A stretch of 64,000 bases of DNA from Perognathus longimembris pacificus (Eukaryota > Chordata > Mammalia > Rodentia > Heteromyidae). Numbering within the stretch: position 1 is the first letter of the stretch; each line of letters starts with the position of its first letter. The notes beneath the pieces are model-generated. The model was not told the DNA's origin. It did not search any database and worked only from the letters and a program-made list of their open reading frames with translations. The DNA is taken from positions 72,046,575 to 72,110,574 of the forward strand of contig NC_063166.1 in NCBI RefSeq assembly GCF_023159225.1, written 5' to 3'. The position numbers were made by a program, and so were the translations under genes. This document shows, one piece after another, positions 12,330 through 23,915 of the stretch.

Positions 12330-13678
12330 GTACCATTTTTGACATGGAATTTTCTTCCCTGGAGATATGTTTCACAGGACACAGTTGAGGGAAATGGCGA
12401 ATCCTTTCCAAATATGTTCTTGCAACTGGCAGCACAGTTCTTCAGGTCCTTACAATCAGAATTCCAAGAGGTCACTCATCAAGATGCACTATACTCAGAA
12501 CCTGACATGTCAAATTAAAATTCTTTCATACAACTGCTTAACAATAATTAAAACCTATATATAAACAAACAACAATAACATCCTTCCCCCCCCCAAAAAA
12601 ATACCCCAAAAGTCTTAGGAATAAAGCCAGAAATCAGCACAAGCAACCAATATCCCTGGTGATTGTGAAAGCTCACCCACATTTGGAGAGCAATGCATTC
12701 ATTTAATTACATTTTATTATTAGCACATGCCTTAGAACCGTAGATTGGTCATTTCAGTTATAAATGAATTTCGCCATTTCCTTCCCAGATCTCATAAGAG
12801 CATCAATCCATGAACTTTCAAATCAGTTTCAATTTCCCTGTACTATTTTTGTTGTAGTTGGCAGCTGTCCCTACCTGACCCTCATCAGAGTTTTTGTTTT
12901 GTTTAGATCTGGTTAGGTCTTTCCTATTTGTATGACAAAATTACATACCATGGAGACATACTCTTGGCTACAATGTTGGCCCCTTTGCTATCTCGTGCTG
13001 TGTGGAAAAAGTGGCTCATCCTAGCAGGTCCTGGATTCTGTTCTGCAGGGCCCGGATTCAGAAAATATCAGTGATGGTGGGGGAGGGAAGCTAGTGTTCT
13101 GTGTGCACATGAGCCTGGAGAACTGAGGGGCACATGGTGTGACCCAGGTTTCTGTGCAGGACTCCTCAGAACCTTAAATCTGGTAAGGAGCCCTGGATAT
13201 CCCAAAGCAGAAATGAGCTACCACTCATTGTCCATTCAAGCCTGGACTAGGAGAAAGGCCTCCTTGAGGCTAGAGTTTTCTTATGGTCTGTTTCTAACAT
13301 CCTGATTCATGTCGATCAACCCTCTTTCAGTATCCTACCTCACTCACACCTGGGCTCTGAAAAGAACCATGTGATTCTTGAAGTTCTGGAGGTGGAAGTC
13401 ATAAGGACTGGGCTCTGGGCCTGCCAGAGTGCTGGCGCTCTTCAGAATGCTTCCACCCACTCAGGCAGGGCTCCCTGCACATCCATCCCAGCTGTACATG
13501 AGCTACCCGAAGCAGGTCCTATATCTTACTTTTTCTCTTTATCTACTTCTAGCCTAGCACAGGTGCACAGCAGTGTCAGTCAGCACTTGTGGGCCCCCCT
13601 CAGGAAACCGGGGTGCTCTGTGTGGCAGGAAAGGAAGAGGGAAGAGGCAGGAGAGGAAGGCTCCCAGCCTTAGAGGTC
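12330..13678. other. Unique sequence, no gene seen
   Basis: C6-A7-type low-complexity at 12586-12601. No domain-bearing frame. Confidence 0.5.
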
Positions 13679-13692
13679 GGGGGGGGGGGGGG
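13679..13692. repeat. Poly(G) run of 14
   Basis: Uninterrupted guanines. A C-rich complementary-type tract follows at 13836-13860. Confidence 0.97.
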
Positions 13693-13889
13693 CGCTGGAG
13701 GAGTCAAGAAAGGGCTGAAAGCCCATAGGTTGCACCACACATTCTTCCGCAGATTACCACCACTAGAGAGCACAGTGCACCCAGAAACAGGGGCTGTGGA
13801 GTGCCTGGCCCAGCTTGGCTCTGCTCAGCAACATCCCCCCACCCCCCACCCCCAACCCCTCCTGGCAAATCCTGGATTTGGATGCAGCT

Positions 13890-14075
13890 AAGCCCTGCCT
13901 CAGACGCTTTGCAATCTTAGGCCTAATTAAAACACCACAGACGGTTTGAACCCTGCATTAAAATTTGATGAGGAATTGATCAGCCAAGCAAACAGGAAAT
14001 TTAGCTGTGAGTGAAGGTAATGTTTGCTCAAATGTGTAATGAGGCCCATGGGGAATATTTGTGGGGACCTCCGTC
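13890..14075. promoter_or_regulatory. Candidate conserved non-coding element
   Basis: Repeat-free AT-rich block with gcctaattaaaacaccacag, gcattaaaatttgatgagga and gctcaaatgtgtaatgaggc. It contains a TAATTA homeodomain-type site. Inference only. Confidence 0.35.
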
Positions 14076-14344
14076 ATGTCTGGAGCTGCCTTTGCTCTTC
14101 AGTTTCATGTGCTCTTCCTCTCTAAACATCCCAGGATGCTGCTTCCAGGGAGAAACCGGAAGACAAAGTTTTCAGTTGGATAAAATTTTCCTTTGAAGTC
14201 CCAAGGCAACCTTAAAACCCTCAACAGAACTCTGGGGAAAATAGCATGGTTGGGAGGAGGTGGGTGGGTGGGGACAGGGAGGATGATATGAATGGGAGTT
14301 CTGGATCTGCCTTTGCTAGCTGGTATTCTTAGTTTGTAATCCAT

Positions 14345-14580
14345 AATTGATGCATAGTCACTGGGCGCCTACTATGTGCAGCGCGAGGGGAGGTTCTGGG
14401 GATGAACAGGTGTGACAAATGACTTTGGTTCCTGCCTCCATGGGTGACGTGAGAGAAGCAATGGGTCTCAATCTCCTCATCTGTAAAACAGGGGTATTTG
14501 TATATTATCATGTGGGATTGTTGGGTGAATCGAAAGAGCAAATATACATAAAGCTCAGAGGGTGAGGCCTGCATAAGCTG
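14345..14580 (+). mobile_element. MIR-type repeats, two pieces
   Basis: gggcgcctactatgtgcagc (MIR3/L2-like) is followed by aatctcctcatctgtaaaac and gggattgttgggtgaatcga, the 3' half of MIR on the plus strand. Confidence 0.65.
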
Positions 14581-14589
14581 CAGAGTAGA

Positions 14590-15855
14590 TGCATATACTG
14601 TTGAACAAAGTTTTCTCCACATCCGCCCTACAGCCAGCATCTGAAGGCTGCTCAGGGCTCTAACGTGTTCCCTCCTATTCAGTGCTTCTGCAAGCGACCT
14701 GACGTGACTTTCACTCATTTATTTGTCACTGTTGGTGAGTGTAACCGAGGCCAAGGAAACGGGAGTCACAAGGCTGACCTATTTACTAGAATTGGAATTG
14801 GATTTGAAATTCTATCAGAAAGATCAAACAGCAAGCATTCTTGGGTCATCTGGGGTGAGACAAGTCTCTGATTGGAGAATTTTACTCCATACGAGAAGCT
14901 TGAAACTTCCTTTAGATAGACTTACAGTACATTCATGGGAGGCTGGCGGAAGCTGAAGTGATTTTCTTCCATTTCTAGGTATCATGAGGGCCCCTGCTAC
15001 TTACCCTGAGTGGCCATGTACCTCCTCAACTCCTTCCTCTTCTTCAACCCCATCCTCATCCCAACACTTACTGTCATTAATTCTTCATAGCTCTCTTCAC
15101 TTTCATCCCCACTCACAGTCCAAGGCCCAGCACTGCCCCATTCCTCATTTCTTCCATCATCCCCATTTCAAATTCAACACCCATGCTTGTCTTCTGGTCA
15201 CCCCTACCCATTTGCATGCCCGTCCCTATCTTAGCCATTCCCATCATCCCTTTTACTATTGCCAACATCAGCCCTATCTTCATTATCATGGACTATCCTC
15301 ATCTTTTGTTTGGTAGATTAGCCAGGTTTCACTGGCCACACTTGTATTCATGGGCTTGTAAATAAGTTCTAGCATTTGTTACACTGTAGGATAATTTTTT
15401 TTCCCCCATAGTCCTACCTCAGTGTTTGAATGCCTCTGAATTCAGAATGTGCCCTACAGAAAATACCAAAGCACACTTTCCAGACATGGGTAGATGTGTG
15501 GGTTGTGACAGTGTTGTGATTGTTTTCCATTGTGTCAGAATTGCTCATTGGATTTGCAAGGGTGGGAGACCCTGGGGAGTTCTATTCCTATGTCTTGGAG
15601 ATCTACCACTCAGACAGAGACCTTCTTCCCAATATTCAAGTTCTGTTCATATGGTGTTCCACTAAAGGAAAGGAGAAAGTATGAGTTTAATCAAATAGCC
15701 CATGTAGACTTTGATGTTTTGTGCAAGTATATCATCTTTAAAGTCCCTAAAACAGCCTGGGTATGGTTCTTAGAGTGAGGGGAGGCAGCACAAACTCCAA
15801 TGTTCCCCATAATTGCCTGTGGCCAGAAAGATTGATTCAGAAGAACTTTGAGTTC
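14590..15855. other. Unique sequence, no gene seen
   Basis: A pyrimidine-rich stretch (15020-15300) gives Ser/Pro/His-rich frames that look like composition artefacts. Confidence 0.5.
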
Positions 15856-15859
15856 TAAA

Positions 15860-16350
15860 TATAATTTTCATTATCTTGTTCCTATGAATTGGATACATTT
15901 CATTTAATTTTACAAGTGTTTATTGCTGATTTCTGTAAAAGTTATAGATTTGTGTGTGTATGTGTGCATGTGCGTAGGATGTCTTTCTAACAAGATATAA
16001 TCAATTCTATCATTAGTTTCTCAAATTTTTGTATTATACAGTTTCACAATAATAGCATTTGTAAATAATACCTGTTCTGATTTCTTCTTTGTGATAGCTA
16101 AACTTTTGTCTCCTGTGATAGTGGCCAGGACTCCTATCAGATTCAATACATTTAGATTTCATAATATACAGTGAATGCATTTTGGTCATTTTATTACTAA
16201 GATTTTTCCAGAAAAGTGCTTATAGTATTTTTGAAGACCATGTATACATAGCAAAGCAGCATTTTCTGTACGAACTTTAAAAAACTTCCCTCATTTTCTT
16301 AAATGCATGTAACTCAAATATTACAGTCTCATGAGAAGCCGCATTTTCAC
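15860..16350 (-). mobile_element. Probable ancient L1 ORF2 segment
   Basis: AT-rich sequence with L1-like phrases on the minus strand (gcattttggtcattttatta, agaaaagtgcttatagtatt). It ends at an A14 run at 16352-16365. Confidence 0.45.
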
Positions 16351-16369
16351 TAAAAAAAAAAAAAAGAGT

Positions 16370-17231
16370 GCTCTGTGAATGCCCTGAATGTCCATCTGAA
16401 CAGATCCAGACAGCAGCCCTCCTAATTTCTTGCTACAAAGGCCACCTGGGGTTGAATTTGTACTGCTATTAGCTTTATGAGCTCTCCTTCTGGAGGAGAA
16501 GATCCCGGCTCACATTTTGGAGTATAAAATATCAGTTCTTTTTCAATGTGCATGAAAGATGTGTGAATATAGTTTTACTTTTACCTAATGGGAGCCTATT
16601 GCATATTGTTTTAACAAAAAAGGTTTAGGAAGTTTACCCAAGTCCTGGTGACAGGAAAGGCAGAGAAGACGAATCTGAATGGTCCCTGGTTTTGCCACCA
16701 CAGCGTGTATTGGTCGGTGAGGAGTTGTTTGGCTTGCATTGCTATTTTGGGCCAGAACTGGTGTTTCTGGGTGGTGATTTGGCTTGTTCTTTGCCAGCCT
16801 GCACTGATGACACTTACACAACAAGAAAATTCTCACATCCCCAGAATGCTGCAGTACAAAGCAATTGGCAGAATGTCTGGGCTACATAGTCAGGCAGTAA
16901 GATGCTTCTTTCCCCCCCACCAAAAATTCCTTCCATGGTTTTGCTTTCCTGCTCCGTGAAGATTTAGGAGGTCAGTGGTTTACAGACTTCTCCCAGGCAT
17001 TGTTACTCTGACAAGATAGAACAGGGTAATTGACTACTCTGCATTTTAAATAATTAAAAACAAAGCTATGCTTATCAAAACAAATGTGTCCACCTGTGCA
17101 TGCCTGTTTGGCAGTACCCCACGTTCAGGAGGATTAGAAAGATTTAGATATTAACCAAATCTGCCTTTTAGCCACTGGCTTCGAATGTGTGACTGAGTAT
17201 TAATATCTATCCTGGGTAAAACACTATGGCT
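16370..17231. other. Unique sequence, no gene seen
   Basis: A 103-codon plus frame at 16648-16959 has no recognisable domain and is overlapped by opposite-strand frames. Confidence 0.5.
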
Positions 17232-17425
17232 TTTCTGAACTCTGAGAGCTCATATTTAATCCTAGCTACTCACAAGGATGAGATTCGGAGAATCACAGCA
17301 GAACGCTAGGCTGGAGGCATGTCTCAAGGGGTAGAATACCCGCTAAGTGAGCCGGCCAAGTCAGCATAAGGCCTAAAGTCCAAACTCCAGTACCAGCAAA
17401 GAGGAAAAGAAAAGAAAAAGAATCT
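17232..17425 (+). mobile_element. Old B1/tRNA composite SINE
   Basis: Plus strand: aatcctagctactcacaagg (B1-like) is followed by ggcatgtctcaaggggtagaa and a ccagtaccagcaaagagg end with an A-rich tail. It belongs to an older dimeric class than the Geo copies. Confidence 0.6.
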
Positions 17426-17706
17426 GTGGCTTTGTGAACTATAGTAAGAAATATGGGAGCACAACTGGGTTAGAATTCTGACCTGTTCCCTCCACCCCAC
17501 ACCCCACTCACCTCCCCAGTTGTCAGTGGGTTCATAGATAATCTTTTTGCTTGGGTTTCTGTTACCCCACTGATGAGAAAGGGTTATAATACCCACCCTA
17601 TACCATAGAAGCGAAATGTAAAAAATGTTTGAGCAAAACACTTTATAAATTCAATAATGGTATGTAGGTATTACAAGCTCTTGTTACTAAATATTATGTG
17701 TAGGCT

Positions 17707-17755
17707 ACCTCTCTCTCTCTCTGTCTGTCTCTCTCTATCTCTTTCTCTCTGACCT
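17707..17755. repeat. (TC)n-rich tract
   Basis: Imperfect TC dinucleotides with TGTC and TATC interruptions. Confidence 0.9.
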
Positions 17756-17774
17756 TTGGAGAGGGATAACTCTT

Positions 17775-17872
17775 TGTTGTGAGCCCTAGGGGATCATGGT
17801 TCAGAAGCTGGCCTGGGGAAGAGAAGTCCATAAGACTCTGTCTCCAAAATAACCAGTTGGACTAGCAGTATG
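17775..17872 (+). mobile_element. Fragment of a 7SL-headed SINE
   Basis: The segment ggatcatggttcagaagc...aagtccataagactctgtct matches the middle of the 7SL-headed SINEs. Confidence 0.45.
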
Positions 17873-17979
17873 ATTTGGATAACAGAGTCACTGTGTATAA
17901 TAGGATGTATGAACCTCCTTAGTGTTTTCCTACTAGAGGGCAATAATGTTTTCCTGGTGATGACCACCAAAAAATCTCT

Positions 17980-17981
<2 letters not shown>

Positions 17982-18021
<40 letters not shown>
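17982..18021. repeat. (GT)n microsatellite
   Basis: Twenty uninterrupted GT units. Confidence 0.98.
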
Positions 18022-18022
<1 letters not shown>

Positions 18023-19097
18023 GTAGGTCAAGATAGGACAGCTACTCTGAATGTACAGAAATTGCTCCACTGTTCTGGGAATTCATTAAATCTTCTTAAC
18101 AGTCAGTGACATCCTTGTGTGTTTAGAAACAATCCATTGTAATTCTCTCCCCTCCATTCCATGCAGCTAGGTGGATGGTCAGCTCCATGGTATACACTAA
18201 CATTCCCCAAATCTCAATTATTTCATGTAACACACATTTATTTCTTGCTCATGAGGAAAGTATATTTCATGTTGAAGGTACAATTCTTCTTCCTATGGTC
18301 TACATTTTTGGGGTCCAGATCTTTATCTGGTATCTTTATTCATAGAGGCCTCAGTGCCTCTTTATGTGACAATAGGATGTTGTTGATTGGTGCCAGAGGG
18401 AAAGGAAAGCTTGAGGAAACTGCCTCTTATAGATCCTATAGAGAGAGTGATACTGGTTTTCCTGCCCTCATGTCATTAGCTAAGGTAGGTCACATGGCCA
18501 CTGTTGGGAGCCATTTTAGGGAGGGGTAACATCATAGAGTAGAACCCAACCTCCCTGGAGTGGACAAGACAGTGAATGTTTTGAAGATGCATAGAACATT
18601 CCATAGTGGGCAGTGCAGCTCTGCAGATCTTTCTTTTTCACTTCCACATTTTCCTTCCCTTCTTGCCCACTTATATCAGTGTACATCCATGGGGTTAAGT
18701 TCCTGTGATTTATGTTCTGCATCGAGTCTACAAAGCTCTGTTGTTGGGGCCCAGGCACAGTGATTGAGGGCCACTTTGATTCTGCTCAGCTTCTGTTCAC
18801 AGTTTTGGAACACAGAGAGTCACAGTAGACTTGATTGAGGACAGAAGCTATCAGTTACTCACTGGGAAGGTTAGTAAAATGACAGTCACCTGTTCGGGCT
18901 GCTTTTATTATTTAATACAGGCTGTTTGCTGCTTAACCTATCAACCAACATAACCTGCCTGTCCTCTTCCATGTGTCAGACATCCCATCCTTCCAGGTAG
19001 GAGCCTTCTTCCTTCTGGTCCAGTAGGAGAGCTCCTATTCATCCATCCTTCAAAAGCCCTCCACCATGTAATCTCCTCTGACTGTGCTTTTCTCTGT
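18022..19097. other. Unique sequence left of the ARNT2 retrocopy, no gene seen
   Basis: A 122-codon plus frame at 18161-18529 lacks recognisable similarity. The sequence is AT-rich with ordinary content. Confidence 0.5.
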
Positions 19098-20380
19098 CCT
19101 CTTACCCCCTCTTTTTTTTTTTTTAGCAGAACACAAATACTTTATAGAACTCATCTCAAACTCATGTTATGAAAGTGTAAGTGTGTTTCAATTTGACAAG
19201 AATATTAGAGAGCAACCCGTGACCTCTGTGTCTGCTTATCTATGAGAAGTACTAAATGAACGCAGAAAACTCTATCTAGCTGAACTGAACCACACAGAAC
19301 ACTTCTCTTCTTGGGACTCTGGAAATCCACTAGCAGTCCCAGCTCATGGCTTAGTATACACCATACTTATCTATGTTTGTTGTACAAGTCTCTGATTCCA
19401 CAGGAGTGTCCTCCATCATCTACGGTATCATACAACGGCAACATGTTCTGAGGTCCATTCCACAGAGCTCAATCATGTTCATCATGTTTAATATTATTTA
19501 TGTATCCCCCCACCTTTCAGAAGTTTTAAAGGCCTCTAGTTTCATGGCATGTGTATTGAGAGGGTTTTCCCTCCTAAAGTCAAAGCCTTACAGAAGGAGC
19601 TCAACCAAACCTGTCATTGAGTTCTCTGAGGTGCACAGCTGCTCTCTCAGCTTCTCCACGTCATCAGGATGCACTTGCTCATAGAGGGTGCTCCCAAACC
19701 ACTCTGACTGGGGCTGGTTCAGAACAGGGGTGACAGAATCAGACACATAAATCACTCGCCCTGTCTCAGCAGCAAACAGAATCCATCAGCTGCTTCAAGG
19801 ATGAGGTGCTTCAATTCCTGCTCCGTGAGGAAGGAAGGCTTGTATGCACCATCTGTAGACTTGTTTCCTGTGCCTCTCATGGACTTCATGTGCGAGATGG
19901 CCATGCGGAGAATGGTCCAGTTTCTTGGCCAGGGCACTGCAGGTGGGGACCATGTCCGAGAGCTCCGTGATAGATTGAGTCATCTCGTTCCGTCTGCGCC
20001 GCTCAATCTCACTGTGATTCTCTCTTGAAAATTGACTGGGACCTTCACCGTCTTCATCATCAAAGTCCATTCCGGAACGCCGCTTTCCTCCACGAGCAGG
20101 CATGGCCCCTGCCATCCTCACCTGTCCAGTGGCCGCCATGGAGGCAACGGGCAAGGTCAGCGATCCAGGGATGTCTGAGGCCATTTCCGGAGGATTAACG
20201 GCCGCCGGGGTTGCCATCTTGCTGTGGAGGCCCGACGCCCCGGGGGGGCGAGGGCGGCGCGGGGCGTTGGGAAGCCCGGTGCAGATCCAGCGCTGCGGCC
20301 GCGGCCGCGCACACGAAGGAGGGCGCGAGCGGGCGGCTTCCCCGCGGTCCCCGCCGCCGCAGACCCTCTTACCCCCTCTT
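19098..20380 (-). pseudogene. ARNT2 (pseudogene): ARNT2 processed pseudogene with TSDs, 5' UTR and a non-ARNT2 3' tail
   Basis: Seen: a frame from the ATG at 20217-20215 encodes an N-terminus beginning [18 protein letters not shown], then a [18 protein letters not shown] segment and the bHLH basic region [14 protein letters not shown] recognise these as ARNT2, a bHLH-PAS nuclear partner of SIM1, NPAS4, AHR and HIF proteins. Coding is continuous across what are several exons in the parent gene, so the copy is spliced. About 147 nt of GC-rich 5' UTR precede the ATG. Two deletions relative to ARNT2 as I remember it (about 8 nt after LAKKLD, about 7 nt after AADGF) shift the frame and then restore it, and the PAS-A start continues to SENSMTG at 19611. 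A 13-T run at 19112-19124 is the poly(A) tract. TSDs of 16 bp, cctcttaccccctctt, lie at 19098-19113 and 20365-20380; the sense-strand site is TTTT/AAGAGG, typical of L1 endonuclease. No PAS-B or transactivation region is present, so it cannot make ARNT2. Confidence 0.95.
19125..19610 (-). pseudogene. 3' tail of the ARNT2 retrocopy: probable retained intron with its own poly(A) signal
   Basis: Reading on the minus strand, ARNT2 similarity stops at ...tcaatgacag and continues directly as gtttggttgag, the pattern of an exon end followed by a GT 5' splice site. The next ~486 nt carry early stops and no ARNT2 similarity I can recognise. They end with TATAAA (19146-19141), a known variant poly(A) signal, about 16 nt before the A-tract. 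The tail lies inside the TSDs, so it was part of the retrotransposed RNA. Inference: the template was a prematurely polyadenylated ARNT2 transcript that ended inside an intron. An alternative terminal exon is also possible. Confidence 0.7.
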
Positions 20381-20799
20381 AAAACTGAGTTGGTTGTTTC
20401 ATCCTTCTGTAGTCTCACAGTAGCCTCCTCTACTTTCTGGTCTTTATTTGTCAGGCAAAGCAGGTTGCCCTGCTGTGTTTCTATCCCAGGAATTCATCCT
20501 TGTTCCCACCACTGGGTGTAGAAATAGGAGCATGGCTGTGTTTCTAAGTCTTACTAAGGGGTCTGGTAAGCCAGGTGAGGAAATGGAGACTTAACAAAGA
20601 TTTCCTCATTTGCCTCAAGTCTCATACCACCAAGAGATTCAAGGGACCTAAACCCTCCCACTTCTGGGACACTCAGCTGCCCTTTTGTTATGTTGGTTCT
20701 TGGAAACTTCTAGGTGCTAGGTTTAAGCTTTGCATCAGAGACATTTGGTGGATGTAGTTTTAGCTGCTGTAAGACTTTGTGTAATACATCTTTGTCACT

Positions 20800-21093
20800 A
20801 AGTTCTCAATTTCTTTTTTGGTTCATTGTGGGACTTGAACTCAGGGCCTGGGTGCTGCCCCTGAGCTCTTTTTTTTTTTTTTTTGGCCAGTCCTGGGCCT
20901 TGGACTCAGGGCCTGAGCACTGTCCCTGGCTTCTTCCCGCTCAAGGCTAGCACTCTGCCACTTGAGCCACAGCGCCGCTTCTGGCCGTTTTCTGTATATG
21001 TGGTGCTGGGGAATCGAACCTAGGGCCTCGTGTATCCGAGGCAGGCACTCTTGCCACTAGGCTATATCCCCAGCCCCTCCAAGTACTCAATTT
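20800..21093 (-). mobile_element. Composite SINE: full IDL-Geo plus a second partial Geo module
   Basis: A full young-type IDL-Geo (20885-21078) has its A-tail at 20869-20884. Beyond the tail comes a second Geo 3' segment (20821-20868) and a second short A-tail (20814-20819). The outer flanks aagttctcaattt (20800-20812) and aagtactcaattt (21081-21093) are a 13-bp duplication with one mismatch. I see no inner duplication around the full element. Confidence 0.8.
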
Positions 21094-21324
21094 TTTTCTG
21101 GGAAAGGGGTAGAGCAATTCTGAGGAACATGGTTCAGAAGCTACCAGAGAGCGTAGGATCCTCTTCTACTTTCTTGATCAATGAGAACATTAAACAAAAC
21201 AGTAATGAACAAAGTCCAGAACCAGATTGGTTCTCTAGACTACCAAAGGACATGAAGAAAGGGAAAAAAAATCACTCTTATCTACACAAGGTTATGGTTA
21301 GGATTCTATATATGGAGCATATAT

Positions 21325-21745
21325 TGGTGCATGTGTCAAAGACCTAGTCTCCAATGCAATGTCTAGGGATGGGGCTTTGGGAAGTGATTGGATCACAAGG
21401 ATGCTGATGTAATTGATGGACCGATGCATTTATGGATTCATATTTGCATGGAATTCTGGGGGGTGGGGCTTGATGGGAAGAAGCATGTCAGTAGAGATGT
21501 GGCTTTGAAGGGTATATTTGGTCTCTGGCCTCTGTCTTTCTCTCTCTGTGTTTCTCTCTCCAACTCTGTGTTTCTCTCTTTGATTTTTGGCTGCCATCCA
21601 TTGAGCAGCTTTATTCTGCTACACCATCTTGCCTCACCACAACCCCATAGAAATTGGGCCATAGGTTGCCACCTCTGAAACTATAAACCCCAATAAATCT
21701 GTTCTCCTTTAAACTGTTTCTCTCAGATCTTGTTGTAGTAAAGAA
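21325..21745 (+). mobile_element. MaLR-type LTR, solitary
   Basis: Segments ggggctttgggaagtgattg, a ctctgtctttctctct tract, ctataaaccccaataaatct (with AATAAA) and the 3' end near 21740. Order and content match MST/MLT1 LTRs. Confidence 0.65.
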
Positions 21746-22899
21746 AAAAAAAGTGAGTAGTGCACACAGCAGACATAGGTAGAGACAAATCTTGTGTGTC
21801 TACTATGGGCCTCCCATTCTCCTGACCCTTCTGAGTGGACTTGCTCTGTAGGATTAAGGAATAAGAGCTACCAATCCTATTGGGCAGATTCCACAGTACA
21901 TTCATCCATGCCTCAGGCAAGTCTTTGCTCTCCTACAAGCCAGGCATGTTCCAAGTTGCCGGCATGCAGTGGTGAACCAGACAGGCAGCACCTTGGGGCT
22001 TAGGCAGGTCAAGTTCTTTCCCAGCTCACTCAGCTGAGTCAACTGTGGAACTGGCTCTGCCTCCCAGTAGTCTGGGCTCTCATCACAGCCCAGCAGTGGC
22101 AGTCTGGCTGAGCCTCTCAGCTGCCACCTGTCACTGGAGGCCACATGATGCTTCTGAGACTATTGGGGTATTTGGGCAGGTGGGTGACTTCTGTCCAGCT
22201 TTTTGCTTGCTGGTACAGGTCTTCCGAGTTCTTGGCTTTCAAATGCAAAAGTACCACTGCATCTCCAGATCTCGCTTGTTTCAAGACAAGTCACTGCAGC
22301 CCCGATGATAACAACATCTTCTGGGTTTTGCTATTGTGTGTGAATGCTTGGCTTATGGCAGACTTCAATGCAGGACCAGGACAGAGATCCACCAGGTTTC
22401 TCAATAAGGATCATAGCATGGTTTCAACTACAGCCCTAGTAAGCAGGCAAATCTCAACTTGTCTGGTAAGGAGGGCCCCTTGCCTCTGGCGATTCACTTA
22501 AATCTCTGTATCTCTGTGCATCGTTCACCTGGCTTCTGCTAAAATGCAGGCTCCGGTCCAGTCGATCCTACTCTCAGATGCAATGTGTGCTGGTGGCCCG
22601 TGGGCCATGCTTTGAGTTACAACAATTCAGGCTGTCATTGCCAAACTGCTTTCCACAGAACTCTGAAGTTTAGCCAGGTGGTTTATTTTGCCTTGTTAAA
22701 GAAATTAGGCTCAAATCTCATGAGCTTTTCTACTGAAGGACTTCTCAGAACCATCAGCATGTATCTATGAAAGTGTCTTTCTGAGACTAGGATTAAATAT
22801 GCAAATTCCAAATTTACCGTTCTGGGACCCTATCCCTTACCTTTCTGGGATCCCACTGCCCCAGGCCCCCACAGCCATCCTCATCTGCCATTAATGTCC
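21746..22899. other. Unique sequence, no gene seen
   Basis: Several overlapping short frames on both strands, none with recognisable domains. A candidate CNE follows. Confidence 0.5.
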
Positions 22900-23420
22900 T
22901 TTGTAACAGAGTTTAGATATTCCTGATCTGAGCTTCCTCATTTGGGAAGCATTTAGCTCTCCATGTATTTCCTTCCACGCTCATCATCCTCTAACGTCTG
23001 CATATGTTTCCTTTCCTAGCCTGGAGATAATTCATTAAAGCAACTCCCGCTCCCTGCCTCCCTCCTCCGATACACCTTTCCACCTCCTAACACCCTGACT
23101 CAAAAACACCATCAATATTTCATAAACTCACGGTGACAAATTTATTTTAATGTGGTCCACCGAGAGCCGGAGATTGATTGGTCCCTAAGAAGCGTGACAC
23201 GTTTCAAAGCAGGATATTCATGGCGTGTTTTAGTGCCTACATTAGTCAGAGAGGAGCAGAGCCTGGATTTATCATCGTTATGACTTGCTCGGTATCTATT
23301 CTCTTCCAGCCACTGGCAGCAGTTCTCGGAGCGCTCCTATTGATTGGTTTTGTATCTTTAAAATGTGCTGGCTGGGTGGAGGGGGCTTTGGGCTCCCATC
23401 ACAATGAGTTTCTGCAAGCT
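22900..23420. promoter_or_regulatory. Candidate conserved non-coding element
   Basis: About 500 bp without repeats. It contains a Onecut-like catcaatatttcataaac, two identical attgattgg words at 23173-23181 and 23339-23347, and tttattttaatgtggtccac. Base composition and word structure resemble vertebrate developmental enhancers. Inference only. Confidence 0.45.
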
Positions 23421-23744
23421 GGTGGTTTGTGTTTTGGGTGAAGCCAATGCTCATTTGCTTGGTTTTCAGTCATGAGGATGTTGGTGGAAAGGGTCTGGTC
23501 TCAGATTTCGGAAGGAGAGTAGTGGTTGAAAAAGGGAGACAGTGAAACCTGGAGGTTTGTTCTGCCAACCTTCACCTGCCTTGCAATTCTGCCGTTCTGG
23601 CCGGGAAAGTCAGGGTCCTGAAGCTTGAAGATCTCATGGGTGATTCTCTCTAGCTTCAGGTACAGTGCAGGGTCAAAATTACCATCAGATTGAGTGGATA
23701 AAATAATGAGGATCACAATGGCAGGTGACATGACTAAACCTTTA

Positions 23745-23915
23745 TGTTATGTGCAGGGTGTGAATGACGGATGTCTTTTCTTCTCACAACAGCCTTAGCG
23801 GAGAAGGTGTTATTAATTTTACTTCCATTTTACAGAGGAGTACACTGAGGCTTAGAGATGTGGTTCTGTAAAACCTTAAGTCCAGGGCCACCTGACTTCC
23901 TGTCACTACACTTGA
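23745..23915 (-). mobile_element. MIR SINE
   Basis: The segment tcttctcacaacagccttag...ccattttacagaggagtaca...gcttagagatgt is MIR in reverse. Confidence 0.75.

Noticed and set aside
14329..14718. 129-codon minus-strand frame
   Set aside because: It overlaps MIR-type repeats, has no recognisable domain and no exon-like boundaries.
19795..20418. 207-codon minus-strand frame as an intact bHLH gene
   Set aside because: It starts in flanking DNA beyond the TSD, reads the retrocopy 5' UTR as protein and loses frame after the bHLH. It is part of a processed pseudogene.
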